A stretch of DNA of 64,000 nt from Caulifigura coniformis (GCF_007745175.1 NZ_CP036271.1:6088314-6152313), one strand, 5' to 3'; numbered from the stretch's first letter, positions 18,001 to 26,788 are shown. Made by a program: numbers and translations. Notes: generated by a model from the letters alone, not told the origin.

Positions 18001-20924
18001 GCATGCTGGTCACGACGACGGCGCTGGACTATGAGGTGAAGCAGACGTATTCGGTTCGAGTCCGCGTGACTGATGGCGGAGGCCTGACGGCGGATCAGGT
18101 GCTGTCCATTGGCGTTTTGGACGTCGACGAGTTCGAGGTCTCCGCTCCTGCTGACGTCGATGGAGCGGTCAATGCGGTCGCTGAAAGTGCCGCGGCGGGA
18201 GTTGCTGTCGGGATCACGGCATTCGCTGTGGATGCGGATGGATCGAACAATGCGGTCACCTATTCGTTGACGGACAACGCCGGCGGGCGGTTTGCGATTG
18301 ATGGGGTGACCGGCGTTGTCACGGTTGCGGATGGTTCGCTTCTGGACTACGAGGCGGCTCTTTCGCACTCGATTACCGTCCAGTCGACCAGCAGCGATGG
18401 CTCTTCGAGCGTGCAGTCGTTCACGATCCAGGTGGGAGATGTGAACGAGGTTCCCTCGCTGGCACTCACGAGCGTCGTCACATCGTTCAACGAGAATACG
18501 CAGTCGCCACTCATTCTGGCGGAAGTCAACATCCTGGATGACGCGCTGGGGACGAACGTGCTGCGGCTGGAAGGGCCGGACGCGTCGTTCTTCTTCCTGG
18601 AAGGCAAGCGCCTGCGGCTGAGGACGACCGGACTGTACGATTTCGAGGTCAAGCCGGCGTATCACGTGACGATCGTGGTCGACGACCCGGGGCTTGGCGG
18701 GGGCGTTGACGCCTCGATCGATTACACGCTGTCGATCAACGATGTCAACGAGCCACCGATCTGGTGGAGCCGCTCAGGCTATGTCTGGCTGCCGGAGAAC
18801 GTGGCGGTTCCATCGCGAGTGGGAACATTCGTCTATAAGGATGACGCCCTGGGATCGAATGTCGTGGCGCTGGGCGGTCCCGATGCCGCGTTCTTCGAAC
18901 TGATCGGCAACGAAGTGTGGTTCCGTTCGACGACGGTCGTCGACTTCGAAACCAAGGCTCGATACGAGATCGTCCTGACCGTCGATGACCCTTCGCTGGG
19001 ATCCGGCCCGGACAGCACGTCGGTCTATGCCTTCGACATCAGGGACGTGGACGAGTTCAATGTCGGGCCGGTGATGGATCGGAATTCGGCGCCGGACAGC
19101 GTGGCGGAGAACGCTCCCAACGGGACGCCGGTGGGAATTACGGCGTTTGCGAGCGATGCGGATGGGACGAACAGCGCGATTACCTACTCGTTGTGGGACA
19201 CGCGGGGCGGGCGGTTTGCCATTGATCCGGTGACGGGGGTGGTGACCGTGGGGAACGGGGCGCTGCTGGACCGGGAGGTGGCGGCGTCGTGGCCCATTAC
19301 GGTGCTGGCGACGAGCGAGGATGGCTCGGTGAGCGTCAAGACGTTCACGATTGCGATCGCGGATGTGGATGAGTTCAACGTCAGCCAGCTGCTGGACCTC
19401 AATCCGGCGCCCGAGCGAGTGCTGGAGAACGCCGCCAGCGGGACGCCGGTGGGGATCACGGGCTTCGGGATCGACCTGGACGCGACGAACAGCGGCGTGA
19501 CCTATTCGCTGTTCGATACGCGGGGCGGGCGGTTCGCGATTGATGCGGCGACGGGGGTGGTGACGGTGGGGAACGGGGCGCTCCTGAACCGGGAGGTGAC
19601 ACCGTCGTGGCCGATTACCGTCCTGGCGACCAGTCAGGATGGTTCGGTGAGCCTGAAGACGTTCACGATCGAACTGCAGGACGTGGACGAGTTCGACGTG
19701 GGGGCCGTGTTCGACATGGACCCGGCAGTCAACAGCGTGGCTGAGAATGCCGCGAACGGGACGGCCGTGGGGATCACGGGATTCGCCGTGGACCAGGATG
19801 CCACGACCAGCGCGGTGGCTTATTCGCTGAGCGACACCGCGGGGGGGCGGTTCACGATCCATCCGTTGACGGGAGTGGTGAGCGTGGCGAATGGCGCGCT
19901 TCTGGACCGGGAGGCGGCCAGTTCGTGGAACATCACCGTGCGGGCCCTGAGTGTGGATGGTTCGAGCAGCAGCAAAGTGTTCACTCTCGCGCTGAATGAT
20001 GTGGACGATCTGGATGTGGGGCCAATCACGGATCTGAACGCCGGGACCAACTCAATACCCGAGAATTCGCCGGCCGGCACGCTGGTGGGGGTGACAGCGT
20101 GGGCCGTGGATGGGGACGTGAGCAACAACAGTGTGAGCTACAGCCTGACGGAGTCGGCCGGGGGGCGGTTTGCGATCGATCCGGTCACAGGCGTGGTGAG
20201 CGTGGCGGCCGGGGCGGCGCTCGATTTCGAGGCGCAGGCGTTGCACGAGATCACGGTGCGGGCGACGGGGAGCGACGGCTCGACGTCGTCGCAGTCGTAC
20301 ACGATCGCCGTGAACAACGTGTTCGATGAGCCGCGGATCACACTTTCGAGCTCTGACGTTCCCGAGAACCTGCCCGCGGGGACGGTGGTGGGGAGCCTGG
20401 GAACGGCCGATCTGGACGTGACGGCCCCGGTCTACACGCTGGTGTCGGGAACGGGAGCGACGGACAACGGGAAGTTCCAGATCAGCGGGAACGAACTGCG
20501 GACGCGATCGCGTTTTAACTTCGAGGGGAAGTCGAGCTTTTCGATCCGGGTGCAGATGCGGGACGTGGGGGGACGCACGCTGACGCAGGTGCTCGTGATT
20601 GGCGTGACGAACGTGAACGAGGGGCCGACCGGCCTGACACTGTCGAGTTCGACAATCGCGGAGAACAACGCTGTGGGCGCGGCGGTGGGGACGCTGGCGG
20701 CGGTCGATCCCGATGAGGGGGATTCGTTCAACTACACGCTCGTTCCGGGGAGCGGCTCTGCGGACAACGGGCGGTTCTCGATTGACGGAGACACCCTGCG
20801 GGGGGGCGAATCGTTCGATTATGAACGGCAGCGGTCGTATTCGATCCGGGTCCGCGTGACGGACGCGGCCGGGGAGAGTTATGAGAAGGTGCTGACCATT
20901 CGTGTGAAGAACGGGCCGGGATGA
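15060..20924 (+). CDS. Giant surface protein: ELWxxDGT propeller plus ten cadherin-like domains
   Basis: About 1,954 residues. GGAG is better spaced for the ATG at 15060 than for the one at 15057. The N-terminus lacks a classic signal but carries VLEDRTLLAAP, the LEPR-XLL-type motif of planctomycete exported giants. Residues ~60-925 hold about 18 copies of ELWxSDGTxxGTxxVKDI, each with a Y/FF strand between copies, suggesting beta-propeller blades. Residues ~925-1954 hold ten cadherin-like domains, each with a VAEN start, a DxD centre, a LDxE motif and a closing DVDE or NVNE calcium linker. No anchor follows the last domain. Likely role: calcium-dependent adhesion or matrix protein. Confidence 0.9.
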   Translation: MLRLPFGRWAKRGQVRTGWGLQHWRSGTSVQVCVLEDRTLLAAPALVKDIEPGQYDPESDPQSFTVVGDRVFFVSQSPLKNPDPTEPTEIQDQYRLCVTDGTAEGTYVVAANLASSPMYSLTNVNGKVFFIASQFGAGRELWVSDGTTEGTRFVKDIRSYEEYSGGPSQIERLTAVGDTLYFFANDGIHGKELWKSDGTTAGTVMVKDIRPGDASSNAQKMFAVGDRLLFQMFDSSVGSELWVSDGTEAGTHLLKDILAGSQSTVIGDFAVLDGDAYFVATDGVNSRRLWKTDGTTDGTVLAAGPDAGGTFGSPVEVEAGDGFLFVTRQNGSVIELWRTDGTVGGSVQLTDGTTVSSPANLQFALGKLYFNATQSTTGREVWTSDGTVDGTQILFDVAPGLASSGGFSWLVAASDRVYFQATDLVHGRERWVTDGTSAGTHLVDDSRPGPDDSRDSIGAPVGSRMVYAHEQSLYHYELWVTDGTASETKLLKDMTPVAGNSSSPVDLVNANGTLFFLASANGVNGVLWKSDGTEAGTVPLTTLPGLAPVQAYYGLVAVGGTVFFTGMGAAGEELWKSDGTVAGTVMVKDIAKNGGDSSPLNLMTAGGILYFLASDGRGRPRVMWKSDGTEAGTVPVTASDGSSMYLGSETAALNGRLYFLGSHPATGDNDLWSIGAGDAHATLFRDFDSGPTGITLRDLYVLNDSLYFRAHDSAYNWSLWKSDGTGAGTVEILPGLIPAGWSGYVIGDRDGELLVAASKLEQLEPSVIIGTLWTSDGTTAGSQILKTFTWDSLYYTAERFTPAHGGRYFFSNNTPTDGPELWMTDGTSEGTRLVRDLHPGPDGSYPHGLKMIHGVLYFVANDSYTDGFELWKSDGTAAGTVQVADLNLDGSAGPGSLTLIGTKLFFVAATPDAGVELWSLETNSAPTGVSLPPAMIAENLPGGTIVGQLTPIDGEPVDDFTFEFVAGTGDADNSLFSIVDGMLVTTTALDYEVKQTYSVRVRVTDGGGLTADQVLSIGVLDVDEFEVSAPADVDGAVNAVAESAAAGVAVGITAFAVDADGSNNAVTYSLTDNAGGRFAIDGVTGVVTVADGSLLDYEAALSHSITVQSTSSDGSSSVQSFTIQVGDVNEVPSLALTSVVTSFNENTQSPLILAEVNILDDALGTNVLRLEGPDASFFFLEGKRLRLRTTGLYDFEVKPAYHVTIVVDDPGLGGGVDASIDYTLSINDVNEPPIWWSRSGYVWLPENVAVPSRVGTFVYKDDALGSNVVALGGPDAAFFELIGNEVWFRSTTVVDFETKARYEIVLTVDDPSLGSGPDSTSVYAFDIRDVDEFNVGPVMDRNSAPDSVAENAPNGTPVGITAFASDADGTNSAITYSLWDTRGGRFAIDPVTGVVTVGNGALLDREVAASWPITVLATSEDGSVSVKTFTIAIADVDEFNVSQLLDLNPAPERVLENAASGTPVGITGFGIDLDATNSGVTYSLFDTRGGRFAIDAATGVVTVGNGALLNREVTPSWPITVLATSQDGSVSLKTFTIELQDVDEFDVGAVFDMDPAVNSVAENAANGTAVGITGFAVDQDATTSAVAYSLSDTAGGRFTIHPLTGVVSVANGALLDREAASSWNITVRALSVDGSSSSKVFTLALNDVDDLDVGPITDLNAGTNSIPENSPAGTLVGVTAWAVDGDVSNNSVSYSLTESAGGRFAIDPVTGVVSVAAGAALDFEAQALHEITVRATGSDGSTSSQSYTIAVNNVFDEPRITLSSSDVPENLPAGTVVGSLGTADLDVTAPVYTLVSGTGATDNGKFQISGNELRTRSRFNFEGKSSFSIRVQMRDVGGRTLTQVLVIGVTNVNEGPTGLTLSSSTIAENNAVGAAVGTLAAVDPDEGDSFNYTLVPGSGSADNGRFSIDGDTLRGGESFDYERQRSYSIRVRVTDAAGESYEKVLTIRVKNGPG
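19044..20315 (+). repeat. Four in-frame 318-bp tandem repeats (cadherin-like units)
   Basis: Equivalent linker codons (GAxGTGGAxGA) fall at 19044, 19362, 19680 and 19998, and the next linker at 20316: exactly 318 bp (106 residues) each time, with no insertions. The first two units share long near-identical DNA, for example around 19203-19290 and 19521-19608. A further 318-bp unit lies at 18120-18437. Confidence 0.85.
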
Positions 20925-20959
20925 CAGGCGGTGGGCGAGGCCCCTCATCCGACCTTCGG

Positions 20960-20979
20960 CCACCTGCTCCCTTCGGTGG
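20960..20979. terminator. Weak hairpin between convergent genes
   Basis: CCACC (20960-20964) pairs with GGTGG (20975-20979) across a 10-nt loop, 35 bp past the giant gene stop and before the convergent regulator at 21064. No T-run. Confidence 0.25.
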
Positions 20980-21063
20980 GGGTGATTTAGGGTGGAGGGG
21001 GAGTTGTGAGTCGAAGGGTCTGGGGGCGGGGAGAAGGGCCGGGGAGATGCCTTCTCTTTGCTT

Positions 21064-21618
21064 TCATTTTTCCAGGAAGACGCAGAGGACCTGGGCGGGC
21101 TTTTTGTGGGGGTTGTGGAGGCGGTGGGGGGTATCGGCCTCGAAGTAGAGGGCGTCTCCATCGGTGAGCTGGTAGGAATCTTTGCCGTATTCGAGCGTCA
21201 CCTTTCCGTCCAGGACGATCAGGAATTCTTCCCCCTCGTGCGGGCGGGAGATATCGCGTCCACCTCCGGCGGGGACTTCGAGGACGAACGGGTTCATCTG
21301 GCGATTCGCGCGGCCGCGGATCAGGCTGTGGTAGACGATGTTGGAGTTCTGCGGATCGCGCTCGATGACGCGGCGGTCCTTTCTGCGGGTGAGGACAATC
21401 TGGGGCCGGGCATCGAGGCCTTCGAGGAGTTTTGAGAGCGGGATGCGGAGCGCTTCCGCGACTCGGGCGAGAGCGGGAAGCGAGGGGGTGATGCGGAAGT
21501 TCTCGACTTTCGAGAGCCAGCTGCGCGTCTGGCCGGCGGCGGCGGCCGTTTCTTCGAGACTCAGGCCGAGATCGAGACGGCGCTGCTTGATGCGCTGGGA
21601 GAGTTCGACGAGGTTCAT
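21064..21618 (-). CDS. XRE-family regulator with C-terminal cupin sensor
   Basis: 184 residues from ATG 21618; the open frame extends upstream, but those residues are Pro-rich and unlike the family. Residues ~5-65 form an XRE helix-turn-helix (LSQRIKQRRLDLGLSLEETA, then SWLSKVENFRITPSLPALAR). Residues ~105-184 form a cupin (PHEGEEFLIVLDGKVTLEYG, DGDALYFEADTPHRL). XRE-cupin proteins are ligand-responsive regulators, often of neighbouring catabolic genes. It is divergent from a PhoD-type phosphatase and lies next to a phosphonate operon, so control of those genes is a plausible inference. Confidence 0.88.
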   Translation of the reverse strand: MNLVELSQRIKQRRLDLGLSLEETAAAAGQTRSWLSKVENFRITPSLPALARVAEALRIPLSKLLEGLDARPQIVLTRRKDRRVIERDPQNSNIVYHSLIRGRANRQMNPFVLEVPAGGGRDISRPHEGEEFLIVLDGKVTLEYGKDSYQLTDGDALYFEADTPHRLHNPHKKPAQVLCVFLEK

Positions 21619-21724
21619 GGCGGGCGGTTGAGAAGCGGGCGTGGTTGGTGGCAGGGGAGACGTGATGGGCCTACGCGGGAAATTCCTCCCCTGCTGCGCG
21701 TTTCCTAATAGTCCCAATTGTTGC

Positions 21725-21753
21725 TTGACGGGAAACGTGTGTCCAATTAGGTT
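21725..21753 (+). promoter_or_regulatory. Candidate promoter for the PhoD-like gene
   Basis: TTGACG (21725-21730), 17-bp spacer, TAGGTT (21748-21753). CCAATT occurs at 21714-21719 and again at 21743-21748 within the promoter, and CCTAAT (21704-21709) is mirrored by ATTAGG (21746-21751). These could be sites for the divergently encoded XRE-cupin regulator. Confidence 0.45.
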
Positions 21754-21806
21754 CGACCGGGTCGTCACGTTGCTTTGAGTGACGGCGTGCCGCGGCCGAG
21801 GACATC

Positions 21807-23144
21807 ATGACATCAAACACGGATACGCCAATCAGCGGGATTGCCCGCCGTGAGTTTCTGGCGGGGGCAGTGGCCCTGGGGGCGGGCGCGCTGGTGGAGT
21901 CGGTTCCGGCGCAGTCGGGCGAGAAGACGCCGCTGTTGGGGCCGATCCTGGGGCATGCGGACGCGGAGTCCGCGATGGTGTGGATGCGTGCGCAGTCGGC
22001 CGGCGAGTATACGCTGGAGGTGTTTCCGGAGTCGGGCGGGCCGGCGCAGCGGATGAAGGGGGAGGCCCGTGATGACGGCGACCTGTGTCTTCAATGGCGA
22101 GTGACGGGTTTGAAGCCGGGATCGCGGTTTCGTTACCGGATCGTGCAGGGCGAGAGGGTGATCGCGGGGGATGAACGGCAGGTTCTGTCGACGGCCCCGA
22201 AGCCGGGGGCGCCTTCGAAAGTGCGGCTGGCAATCAGTTCGTGTGCCAAGGAAGACGCCGGCAGCCGCGATGTGTGGAACGGCATGGCCGGGGAGGATGT
22301 GGAGGCGGTGGTGTTGATCGGGGACACGCCGTATATCGACAGCACGGAACTGGCAACGCAGACCAGTCGTCACCGGGAGTTCGCGGCGGTTCCGGAATAC
22401 CAGGCGCTGTTGCGTTCGCGGCCGTGCTGGTGGACGTGGGACGATCACGATTTCGCGGGGAATGATTCGTCCGGGATCGCGTCGGGCAAGGAGAATTCGC
22501 GGCTGGTGGTGACGCGGTATCGTCCGCAGAAGGAGTATGGCGACGGTGAAGGGGGCATCTATACGAGCTTCCGTCGCGGGCCGGTGGAGGTGTTTCTGCT
22601 CGACACCCGCTGGTATTCGATGACCGAGCCGTCGTTTGCCGCGCCGCACAAGCCGACTCTCCTGGGGGCGAAGCAGTGGGAATGGCTCAAACAGGGGCTG
22701 CTGGCCTCGACGGCGCCGTTCAAGCTGCTGGCCTGCGGAGTGATCTGGGACGACAAGGAGAACTCGGAGTCGGATGACTGGGGGACCTACAAGCACGAGC
22801 TAACGGCGATCCAGAAGTTCATCGGCGCGAACAAGATTGCGGGCGTCGTGCTGGTGGGAGGGGACATCCATGCGAGCCGGGTGCTGCGCTACAAGACGGA
22901 GAAGACCGTCGGTTACGAACTGGTGCAGTTCATCGCATCCCCCATTCATGGCAGCACGATTCCGTCTCTCAACGTGTATCACCCTGACCTCGTCCGGAGC
23001 GCCGTGGAGCCGCATGTGTTTCTGCGGGTTGATGCGGACGACCGTGTGACGCCGGCCAGGCTGGATGCGTCGCTCATCAATCGGAAGGGGGAGACGGTGT
23101 TCAGCTATCACGTGACGGCGGATGACCTGCGACCGAAAGCGTGA
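21807..23144 (+). CDS. PhoD-like alkaline phosphatase/phosphodiesterase, Tat-exported
   Basis: 445 residues. ARREFLAGAVALGAGALV is a twin-arginine signal. A fibronectin-like N-terminal domain (ESAMVWMRAQ…GLKPGSRFRYRI) precedes the metallophosphatase domain with LIGDTPYID, WWTWDDHDFAGND, a DTRW strand and VLVGGDIHASRV, the calcium/iron-dependent PhoD-type metal motifs. It would release phosphate from phosphoesters outside the cytoplasm. Its place just upstream of phosphonate genes and divergent from a regulator suggests a phosphorus-acquisition locus. Confidence 0.9.
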   Translation: MTSNTDTPISGIARREFLAGAVALGAGALVESVPAQSGEKTPLLGPILGHADAESAMVWMRAQSAGEYTLEVFPESGGPAQRMKGEARDDGDLCLQWRVTGLKPGSRFRYRIVQGERVIAGDERQVLSTAPKPGAPSKVRLAISSCAKEDAGSRDVWNGMAGEDVEAVVLIGDTPYIDSTELATQTSRHREFAAVPEYQALLRSRPCWWTWDDHDFAGNDSSGIASGKENSRLVVTRYRPQKEYGDGEGGIYTSFRRGPVEVFLLDTRWYSMTEPSFAAPHKPTLLGAKQWEWLKQGLLASTAPFKLLACGVIWDDKENSESDDWGTYKHELTAIQKFIGANKIAGVVLVGGDIHASRVLRYKTEKTVGYELVQFIASPIHGSTIPSLNVYHPDLVRSAVEPHVFLRVDADDRVTPARLDASLINRKGETVFSYHVTADDLRPKA

Positions 23145-23223
23145 GGATGTTCGGGGGCGTCTCCTGCGGGGGACGCGTTCTACGAATGCCGACCGGCGGC
23201 GAGCGCCGTCCGCTCACTCAAGC

Positions 23224-23234
23224 CAAACGGTTTG
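23224..23234 (+). promoter_or_regulatory. Palindrome upstream of phosphonate operon
   Basis: CAAAC-G-GTTTG, extending imperfectly to AAG/CTT on the flanks, 26 bp before the phnA start. The symmetry and position suggest an operator. Confidence 0.35.
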
Positions 23235-23260
23235 AACTTTAAGACACCTTTTTGACGTAA

Positions 23261-24493
23261 ATGCCCATGTTCTCTGTCAACCAACGCACGTATCGTCCCT
23301 CCGCTCGTCCGGTCGCCGTGATCTGTCTGGACGGCTCGGCCGATGAATACCTGGACTGCGCCCTGGCCCGCGGGTTCATGCCGAACCTGGGGCGGATGAG
23401 CGTCGAGGGCTGGCGCGGATTCGCGCGGGCGGCGATGCCGACGTTCACCAACGTGAACAACAGCAGCATCGTCACGGGGACGCCGCCGAGCGTGCACGGG
23501 ATTGGCGGGAACTTCTTCTTCGACACGGCGAGTGGTGAAGAAGTGATGATGAACTCCGCGAAGTTCCTTCGCGTCCAGACGATCTTTCCCCATGCCCAGC
23601 GTGCGGGACGGAAGGTGGCGGTCGTCACGGCGAAGGAGAAGCTGCGGGATATCTTCGCGGACGGTCTGATCAGTGAAGGGGGGATCGCCTTCTCGGCCGA
23701 GAAGGCGGGGCAGGCCGTGATCGAGACGCACGGGATTGGCGATGTCGAGGCGCTGGCCGGTCCCACGCCGGCGATCTACAGCGGCGATGCCAGCGTGTAT
23801 GTGCTGCGGGCCGGTGTGGCCCTTCTGAAAGCCGGGCGGGCCGATTTTCTGTACCTGAGCACGACGGACTACATGCAGCACAAGTACGCTCCGGAAGCTC
23901 CCGAAGTGCTGAAGTTCTACGGCGAACTGGATGCCGAGATCGGAAAGCTGCTGGACGCGGGAGCGATTGTGGGGGTGACCGCGGACCACGGCATGAATGC
24001 GAAGCAGCTTCCGGATGGTTCGCCGAAAGTGATCTATCTCGAAAGCGAACTGGTGGAACAGTTCGGCCCGGGGTTCCGGGTGATCCTGCCGATCACCGAC
24101 CCGTATGTGGCGCATCACGGGGCGCTGGGGTCGTTTGCCCAGGTGCATCTGCCGCCGGGGATGGCGGCGGGGGGCGTCCGCGACTGGCTGCTGCAGCGGC
24201 CGGGCGTCACGGAATGCCACGATCGGAAGACTGCGGCGCGGCTGATGGAGCTGCCGGAAGACCGGATGGGGGACCTGGTGGTGGCGTCGGCGCGGGACGT
24301 CGTGCTGGGGCGGACGCCGGAATATCACGATCTCAAGGCGCTGGCGGGCGCGCTCAGGAGCCACGGCGGGCGTTACGAGGAGATGGTGCCGCTGGTGTTC
24401 AGCGAGCCGCTCAACGCCGAGTACGCAGCCCGGGTGCTGGGGGACGTTCGGAACTTCGACGTCTTCGAAATCACCTGCAACGGGACGCACTGA
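23261..24493 (+). CDS. phnA: Phosphonoacetate hydrolase
   Basis: 410 residues, alkaline-phosphatase superfamily. It cleaves the C-P bond of phosphonoacetate to acetate and phosphate. Visible metal and nucleophile residues: VICLDGSADEY (D24), MPTFTNVNNSSIVTG (the Thr-Asn nucleophile region, about 61-64), STTDYMQH (D203, H207) and TADHGM (D242, H243). The D-x3-H and DH spacing is that of characterised PhnA. HHGALGSF near the C-terminus carries the remaining His. It is the first gene of a four-gene operon with transporter and dehydrogenases, spaced 4 bp from the next gene. Confidence 0.9.
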   Translation: MPMFSVNQRTYRPSARPVAVICLDGSADEYLDCALARGFMPNLGRMSVEGWRGFARAAMPTFTNVNNSSIVTGTPPSVHGIGGNFFFDTASGEEVMMNSAKFLRVQTIFPHAQRAGRKVAVVTAKEKLRDIFADGLISEGGIAFSAEKAGQAVIETHGIGDVEALAGPTPAIYSGDASVYVLRAGVALLKAGRADFLYLSTTDYMQHKYAPEAPEVLKFYGELDAEIGKLLDAGAIVGVTADHGMNAKQLPDGSPKVIYLESELVEQFGPGFRVILPITDPYVAHHGALGSFAQVHLPPGMAAGGVRDWLLQRPGVTECHDRKTAARLMELPEDRMGDLVVASARDVVLGRTPEYHDLKALAGALRSHGGRYEEMVPLVFSEPLNAEYAARVLGDVRNFDVFEITCNGTH

Positions 24494-24497
24494 TCGC

Positions 24498-25772
24498 ATG
24501 TCTTCCAAAGAGCATCACAGTCCGGAATTTCTGCGCGCCCGGCGGCGGTCGCTCGGGGCGGTGATGTTCTGTTACCTCTTTTACTACACGGGCCGGCAGA
24601 CGTTCGGGTTCGCGATTCCAGGGATCCAGGCGGAACTGGGAATCGACAAGCAGACGCTGGGGTGGATCAGCGCCGCGATGCTGTGGAGCTATGCGGCCGG
24701 GCAGATGATCAACGGCAATCTGGGGGACCGTTTTGGCGGTCGGCGGATGATGTGCCTGGGAGCGGTGGCGTCGTTCATTCTCAACTGGCTGACGAGCTTC
24801 GGCAGCGGAACCCGGTCGCTGGCGACCGCGTGGGGGCTGAATGGACTGGCGCAAAGCATGGGCTGGGCGCCGGGAAGCCGGCTGGTTTCCAACTGGTTCA
24901 CCGCGGGAGAGCGCGGGCGTGCGTTCGGGATGTACGTCTTCGCGGCGGGACTGTCGTCGGTCCTTTCGTATGTGACGTCGCTGGTGGTGCTGGATGTACT
25001 CCACCTGGACTGGCGGTGGATCTTCCGGCTGCCGGTGCTGCTGATGTTGCTGGGGGGCTTTGTGGTGTGGCTCGTTGCGCGCGATCGCCCGAGCGATCTG
25101 GGGTTTGCCGATCTCCAGGACGACGCAGGCGGTACCGAGGAGGGCCCGATCGAGCACGAGACGGCGTGGCAGCGTTACGCACTGGCGCTGTCGAACGGGC
25201 GGCTGCTGCTCGCGGGGCTCGCCATCGGGTTTCAGAACACGGTTCGCTACGGCCTGTTGATCTGGGTGCCGGTGTACTTTCTGGGGAAGGACTTCAAGGA
25301 CGATCCGGTCGGCAAGTGGATCAGCATTGCGCTGCCGATCGGGATGGCGCTCGGTGCGGTGACGAGCGGATGGATTTCCGACCGGCTGTGCGGGTCGCGT
25401 CGGAGCGGCGTGATTTCGTCGTTCATGTTGCTGGCCGCGGCGTCGGCGATGTTGATGTACTGGTTGCCGGCGGGAAGCCGATTCGGGGTGCCTGTCCTGT
25501 TCCTGGCGGGATTCTTCGCGTATGGACCGCAGTCGGCGTTCTGGGCACTGGCGCCGGACCTCCTGGGACGAGCGCGCGCGGGGACGGCCGTCGGGGTGAT
25601 GAACTTTTTCGCTTATGCGATGGCGGGGCTTGGCGAGCCGTTGATCGGGTGGATGGTCCAGCACAATCCGTTTGCCACGACGCCCGGCGTGGAGAATGTC
25701 GCCCTCGTCTTTCCGATCGTCGCTGCGGCTGCCGGCTGCAGCGCTGCACTTGCCCTGTTGATCCGCCGATGA
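24498..25772 (+). CDS. MFS transporter of the organophosphate:phosphate antiporter type
   Basis: 424 residues, about twelve hydrophobic helices. The N-terminal FYYTGRQTFGFAIPGIQ and GQMINGNLGDRFGGRRMM (the MFS loop 2-3 motif) resemble GlpT/UhpT-like OPA carriers. It lies 4 bp after phnA and overlaps the next gene by ATGA. Uptake of a phosphonate such as phosphonoacetate or 2-hydroxyethylphosphonate is inferred from context. No ABC-type phosphonate transporter is in the window. Confidence 0.85.
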   Translation: MSSKEHHSPEFLRARRRSLGAVMFCYLFYYTGRQTFGFAIPGIQAELGIDKQTLGWISAAMLWSYAAGQMINGNLGDRFGGRRMMCLGAVASFILNWLTSFGSGTRSLATAWGLNGLAQSMGWAPGSRLVSNWFTAGERGRAFGMYVFAAGLSSVLSYVTSLVVLDVLHLDWRWIFRLPVLLMLLGGFVVWLVARDRPSDLGFADLQDDAGGTEEGPIEHETAWQRYALALSNGRLLLAGLAIGFQNTVRYGLLIWVPVYFLGKDFKDDPVGKWISIALPIGMALGAVTSGWISDRLCGSRRSGVISSFMLLAAASAMLMYWLPAGSRFGVPVLFLAGFFAYGPQSAFWALAPDLLGRARAGTAVGVMNFFAYAMAGLGEPLIGWMVQHNPFATTPGVENVALVFPIVAAAAGCSAALALLIRR

Positions 25773-26788
25773 AGACTGCCCGCATTCAGTTGTTTCGAGG
25801 TCCCGGCCGACCGTTCGAACTGAGCACCGCACCGCTGCCGGAGACCCTCAACGCCGGCGACGTGCTGGTGCGGATTTCTCTGGCCACGATCTGCGGATCG
25901 GACCTGCATACGACGGAGGGGCGTCGTTCGGCTCCGTTACCGTGCGTCCTGGGACATGAAGCGGTGGGGCATGTGGTCGCGAGCGCCCGCGAGGGGGTGT
26001 CTGCCGGCCAACGCGTGACTTGGACACTGGCCGACTCGTGCGGAGAGTGTGCGCCGTGCACGCGCTGGAGCCTGCCTCAGAAGTGCGAGCATCTGTTCAA
26101 GTATGGCCATGCGGCGCTCGACGATGGAACGGGCCTGAACGGCTGCTATGCCGATCACATCGTGCTGAGGCGGGGGACGCAGGTGATGTCGGTTCCGGAG
26201 ATTCTGTCGGACGCCGTTGCCGCGCCTGCGAACTGCGCGCTGGCGACGATTGTGAACGCACTGGAGGCGCTGCCTGACGCGTGTGACCGCGCCCTGGTGC
26301 AGGGGGCGGGGCTCCTGGGGATTTATGCCTGTGCCTGGCTGAAGCATCGCGGCGTGCGCGAGGTGTACTGCACCGATGTGAGTCCGGAGAGGCTGGCGGT
26401 CGCAGCGCAGTTTGGTGGAATCCCCGTTGCGGCGGGGGACACGCCGCCGCAGGTGGATCTCGTCCTGGAGGTGACCGGCGTTTCGGCAGTCGTGCCGGCC
26501 GGCGTTGCCGCGCTGCGCCCCGGGGGACATTACGTCTGGGCCGGGATGGTGCATCCCCAGACGCAGCTTGAGCTGACGGGGGAAGCCGTTCTGCGGAAGT
26601 GTCTGACGGTGCGCGGCGTCCATAATTATGCGCCGCGACACCTGTCCCTGGGGCTCGAATTCCTTGCCCAGAATCTGCACCTCCCGTTCGAACACCTCAC
26701 GAGTGCGCCCCTGCCGCTTGAGCGTCTCGACGAAGGCTTCGAACTCACGCGCAGCCGCCGGTGGCAGCGCGTCGCCATTCAACCCTGA
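25769..26788 (+). CDS. Zn-dependent alcohol dehydrogenase, phosphonate-catabolism (HpnZ) type
   Basis: 339 residues; the ATG overlaps the transporter stop (ATGA). Medium-chain dehydrogenase: catalytic-zinc ligands C42 (TICGSDLHT) and H63/E64 (LGHEAVGHV), and structural-zinc cysteines C91, C94, C97 and C106 (CGECAPC…C). The nucleotide-binding strand VQGAGLLGIYACAWLK follows. Together with phnA and phnY it matches the family described as a putative phosphonate-catabolism alcohol dehydrogenase. A likely reaction is oxidation of 2-hydroxyethylphosphonate to phosphonoacetaldehyde, feeding the next enzyme. That substrate is inference. Confidence 0.85.
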   Translation: MKTARIQLFRGPGRPFELSTAPLPETLNAGDVLVRISLATICGSDLHTTEGRRSAPLPCVLGHEAVGHVVASAREGVSAGQRVTWTLADSCGECAPCTRWSLPQKCEHLFKYGHAALDDGTGLNGCYADHIVLRRGTQVMSVPEILSDAVAAPANCALATIVNALEALPDACDRALVQGAGLLGIYACAWLKHRGVREVYCTDVSPERLAVAAQFGGIPVAAGDTPPQVDLVLEVTGVSAVVPAGVAALRPGGHYVWAGMVHPQTQLELTGEAVLRKCLTVRGVHNYAPRHLSLGLEFLAQNLHLPFEHLTSAPLPLERLDEGFELTRSRRWQRVAIQP

